Shown piece after piece: positions 5,405 through 7,201 of a DNA stretch of 7,201 nucleotides; positions within the stretch are counted from its first letter, which is position 1; each line of letters begins with the position of its first letter. A model generated the notes under the pieces. That model was not told the origin of the DNA. It searched no databases and worked only from the letters and a program-made list of their open reading frames with translations. The position numbers and the translations under genes are program-made. Location: assembly GCA_017420125.1 (NCBI GenBank), contig JAFOJR010000157.1, forward strand, positions 1-7,201, written 5' to 3'. Source of the DNA: Oscillospiraceae bacterium. GTDB taxonomy: Bacteria > Bacillota > Clostridia > Oscillospirales > Oscillospiraceae.

Positions 5405-6406
5405 TTATCCCCGGGCTTTCTCAGCCCAGGTGTTGTCGACGATCTTTTGAAAATCGACCCGCTCTTTCAGCTCTCCGGCCTCCTGCATCACGGCCTGCAG
5501 GCGGTCAAGGGACTCCGGCTGCATGCACAGGTCGCTGTTCCACGCGTCAATGTCCTTATACCGCTGCACCACATTGGCCAGCACTTCGACGGATGTTCCG
5601 GGAAACTGGGGACGGATGATTTGAGCGACTTCCTGGGCGTCGTGGGCGGATACCCATTCCATTCCTTTGGTCAGCGCGGCGGTAAAACGGCTCACTTTGC
5701 TTTCCTGGTCCTGCAGGTAACTCTGCCGCGCGAAGAAGGCCGTATATGGAATTTCCCCGCTTTCCTCGCCGATGGAGGCCAGCACATACCCGCTGTGAGC
5801 GGCTTCCGTTTCCGTTGCCGTGGGTTCAAACATCGTCACGTAATCGCCGGTCCCGCCTACAAAAGCGCCGGCCATCATATCAAACTGCACAGAGGTGTCC
5901 ACGGTCACATCCACGCCGGGCTGCAGTCCCTTTTGCTTCAAGACATATTCCAGCGTCATTTCCGGGACGCCGCCTTTTCTTCCGCCCAGAATCGTTTTTC
6001 CGGCCAGGTTTTCCCAGCGAAACTCCTCGTCCGTACGGCCGATCAGAAAGGAACCGTCGCGTTTTGTCAGCTGCCCGAAGACCTTGGGATAGTCCTTCTG
6101 CCCTTCCAGATACGTATAGATACACGCCTCCGGTCCGGCAAATCCGATATCCGCTTCTCCGGTTATCACCGCGATCATCACCTTGTCGGCCCCGCCGCCG
6201 TTTATGAGTTCCACATCAAGCCCTTCGTCGTTAAAATATCCCAGCTCGATTGTGGCGTAAAGAGGCGCGTAAAACACCGAGTGCGTGACTTCGCAGAGCT
6301 TGATCTTTCCATCGTTTTTCGGCGCTTTTGTTCCGCATCCGGCTGCCATCACGATCAGGCAGAGCAGAGAAACAGCTGCCGCCGATATTTTGCATAATTT
6401 CTTCAT
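5405..6406 (-). CDS. ABC transporter substrate-binding lipoprotein, NitT/TauT (NMT1/THI5-like) type
   Basis: A 333-residue extracellular lipoprotein that would deliver a small ligand to the permease encoded upstream. The ATG at 6406 follows GGAGGAGG at an ideal distance. Residues 1-23 are a lipoprotein signal ending in MAAGC, with Cys24 as the lipidated residue. The first lobe shows the NMT1/THI5 pattern: APLYATIELGYFNDEGLDVEL (47-67, cited by landmarks APLYAT and GYFNDEGLDVEL), then GEADIGFAGPEA (83-94). GGRKGGVPEMTLEYVL (141-156) is the usual second phosphate- or anion-side loop, and DYVTMFEPTATETE (188-201) the hinge-side motif. Family members bind sulfonates, nitrate, pyrimidine precursors of thiamine or similar ligands; nothing here decides which. 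An upstream ATG at 6457 would add 17 residues before the signal peptide and lacks a ribosome site, so I reject it. Between permease and MATE genes, in one probable operon. Confidence 0.93.
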   Translation of the reverse strand: MKKLCKISAAAVSLLCLIVMAAGCGTKAPKNDGKIKLCEVTHSVFYAPLYATIELGYFNDEGLDVELINGGGADKVMIAVITGEADIGFAGPEACIYTYLEGQKDYPKVFGQLTKRDGSFLIGRTDEEFRWENLAGKTILGGRKGGVPEMTLEYVLKQKGLQPGVDVTVDTSVQFDMMAGAFVGGTGDYVTMFEPTATETEAAHSGYVLASIGEESGEIPYTAFFARQSYLQDQESKVSRFTAALTKGMEWVSAHDAQEVAQIIRPQFPGTSVEVLANVVQRYKDIDAWNSDLCMQPESLDRLQAVMQEAGELKERVDFQKIVDNTWAEKARG

Positions 6407-6532
6407 TTCGTTCTCCTCCTCCCATGACCCTACCATCTGAAAACGGGCCGCAAGCATGCCGGCGGGTTCCGCGTGACGCCCCAGCGGCGGCCGGCCGAAA
6501 GCGGACCTCCGGTCAGGTCTTCAGGCATTTCA
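6407..6532 (-). other. Long intercistronic spacer between permease and binding-protein genes
   Basis: The 126 nt between the two ABC-importer genes is unusually long for this operon. It contains a short hairpin, GACCT (6504-6508) with AGGTC (6515-6519) over 6 nt, a GGCCGGCC palindrome (6489-6496), and the very strong ribosome site GGAGGAGG just before the binding-protein start. There is no U-tract, so it is not a normal terminator. I see no convincing promoter. A leader that raises translation of the binding protein over the permease is plausible but unproven. Confidence 0.4.
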
Positions 6533-7201
6533 TCAAGACAGACCAAATCTGTTTCTGGTGGCTTTTTCAAGCAGAGAGATGCCGGCGTGCATGATCATGG
6601 CGCAGACGGCCAGCACCGCCACGGAAGTCATGACAAGGTTCATTTTAAACACCTGCGACCCGTAAACGATCAGATAGCCCAGCCCAGCCTTGGAAACCAG
6701 AAATTCCCCGGTAATGACCCCCACCCAGGACAGGCCGATATTGATTTTCATGGCATTGACGATTGTTGAGAGATTCGCGGGCAGAACAAGCTTCCGAAAG
6801 ATCTGCAGCCTGTTTGCGCCCAGCATCTTCATCAGCCGGACCTTTTCCGCGTCCGTATGTTGAAAGCCGTTTAGCACGTTTAATATGGTTACGATCAGCG
6901 AGATTGCCAGGGTCATGGCGATAATCGCGCCCGCGCCCGTCCCGATGCATACGATGAAGATGGGGCCCAGCGCCGTTTTCGGAAGCGCGTTGAGAACCAC
7001 CAGATATGGGTCCAAAACGTTCGATACGGCAGGGCTCCACCAGAGAGCAACCGCAATGAGGATGCCGAGTATGGTTCCGCTCACAAAACCGGAGACCGTT
7101 TCCAGCACCGACGTCCCGATATGCCGCCACAGCTCCCCTGAGACGGAAAGGTCCTTCAGCGTCGCGAGAATGCGGCTGGGACTGCTGAATACAAAAGGAT
7201 T
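6533..7201 (-). CDS. ABC transporter permease, NitT/TauT (SsuC/TauC-like) type, N-terminus cut by window edge
   Basis: The frame is open to the last base and yields 222 residues, beginning NPFVFSSPSRILATL, the normal region just before the first helices of SsuC/TauC permeases. Family members have about 250-260 residues, so roughly 30 are missing beyond the right edge. A GTG at 7108 is internal, not the start. The membrane-spanning BPD_transp_1 domain fills residues about 30-215. The EAA loop that contacts the ATPase is clear at about 118-141 (AEKVRLMKMLGAN, then FRKLVLP). Residues 71-80 (NALPKTALGP) are the conserved loop seen in this branch (xxPKxALxP). The protein should form the membrane channel for the binding protein encoded next. 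The ATPase subunit is not in the window and is expected upstream. The imported substrate cannot be assigned. Confidence 0.94.
   Translation of the reverse strand, partial: NPFVFSSPSRILATLKDLSVSGELWRHIGTSVLETVSGFVSGTILGILIAVALWWSPAVSNVLDPYLVVLNALPKTALGPIFIVCIGTGAGAIIAMTLAISLIVTILNVLNGFQHTDAEKVRLMKMLGANRLQIFRKLVLPANLSTIVNAMKINIGLSWVGVITGEFLVSKAGLGYLIVYGSQVFKMNLVMTSVAVLAVCAMIMHAGISLLEKATRNRFGLS

Noticed and set aside
5402..6397. Open frame of 331 codons on the + strand opposite the substrate-binding protein gene
   Set aside because: Long antisense frames are expected from the codon bias here. The - strand reading gives an unmistakable lipoprotein of a known family with an ideal ribosome site.
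6407..6457. Upstream ATG for the substrate-binding protein
   Set aside because: It would place 17 polar residues, translated through the GGAGGAGG ribosome site itself, before the lipoprotein signal.
6489..6519. Palindrome and short hairpin between permease and binding-protein genes as a terminator or attenuator
   Set aside because: The stem has only 5 bp, no U-tract follows, and the downstream gene has a strong ribosome site within the same probable operon.

Overview
The window looks like a chromosomal segment of a moderately GC-rich, anaerobic, gut-type Firmicute of class Clostridia (Oscillospiraceae or Lachnospiraceae-like). The grounds are strong Shine-Dalgarno sites (GGAGGAGG, AAGGAG), Gram-positive-type lipoproteins, a Cthe_2159-type carbohydrate-binding protein end, a SHOCT-like secreted protein and a MATE transporter with a C-terminal ATPase-like domain. 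The taxon is an inference from protein style, not from a marker gene. I see no RNA gene, CRISPR array, insertion sequence or prophage.

Left part (1-1414, + strand): the last 63 residues of a probable secreted carbohydrate-binding protein; a very small lipoprotein 10 nt downstream; a clear terminator (474-515); then a separately transcribed secreted protein with two SHOCT-like motifs on either side of nine 7-residue repeats, closed by a strong terminator (1381-1414). This is a cell-surface module.

Middle part (1499-3567, + strand): a well-formed promoter (TTGACG, 18 bp, TGGTATAGT) framed exactly by a 10-bp perfect inverted repeat drives a probable three-gene operon: small nitroreductase, histidine (phosphoglycerate mutase-like) phosphatase and short-chain dehydrogenase/reductase. 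The three enzymes suggest small-molecule redox and dephosphorylation, but no pathway can be named. The operon ends at a 17-bp A-tract/T-tract hairpin that should work in both directions.

Right part (3587-7201, - strand, converging on that hairpin): a probable operon read from beyond the right edge: inner-membrane permease of a NitT/TauT-type ABC importer (N-terminus cut by the window), its lipoprotein substrate-binding protein, and, only 15 nt later, a 600-residue MATE-type multidrug/solute transporter carrying a C-terminal GHKL (RsbW-like) ATPase domain. The nucleotide-binding residues of that domain appear degenerate. The ABC ATPase is expected outside the window.

The points most worth following are the degenerate ATPase domain on the MATE protein and its linkage to an ABC importer, the inverted repeat framing the nitroreductase promoter, and the SHOCT-repeat-SHOCT protein with its possibly structured leader.
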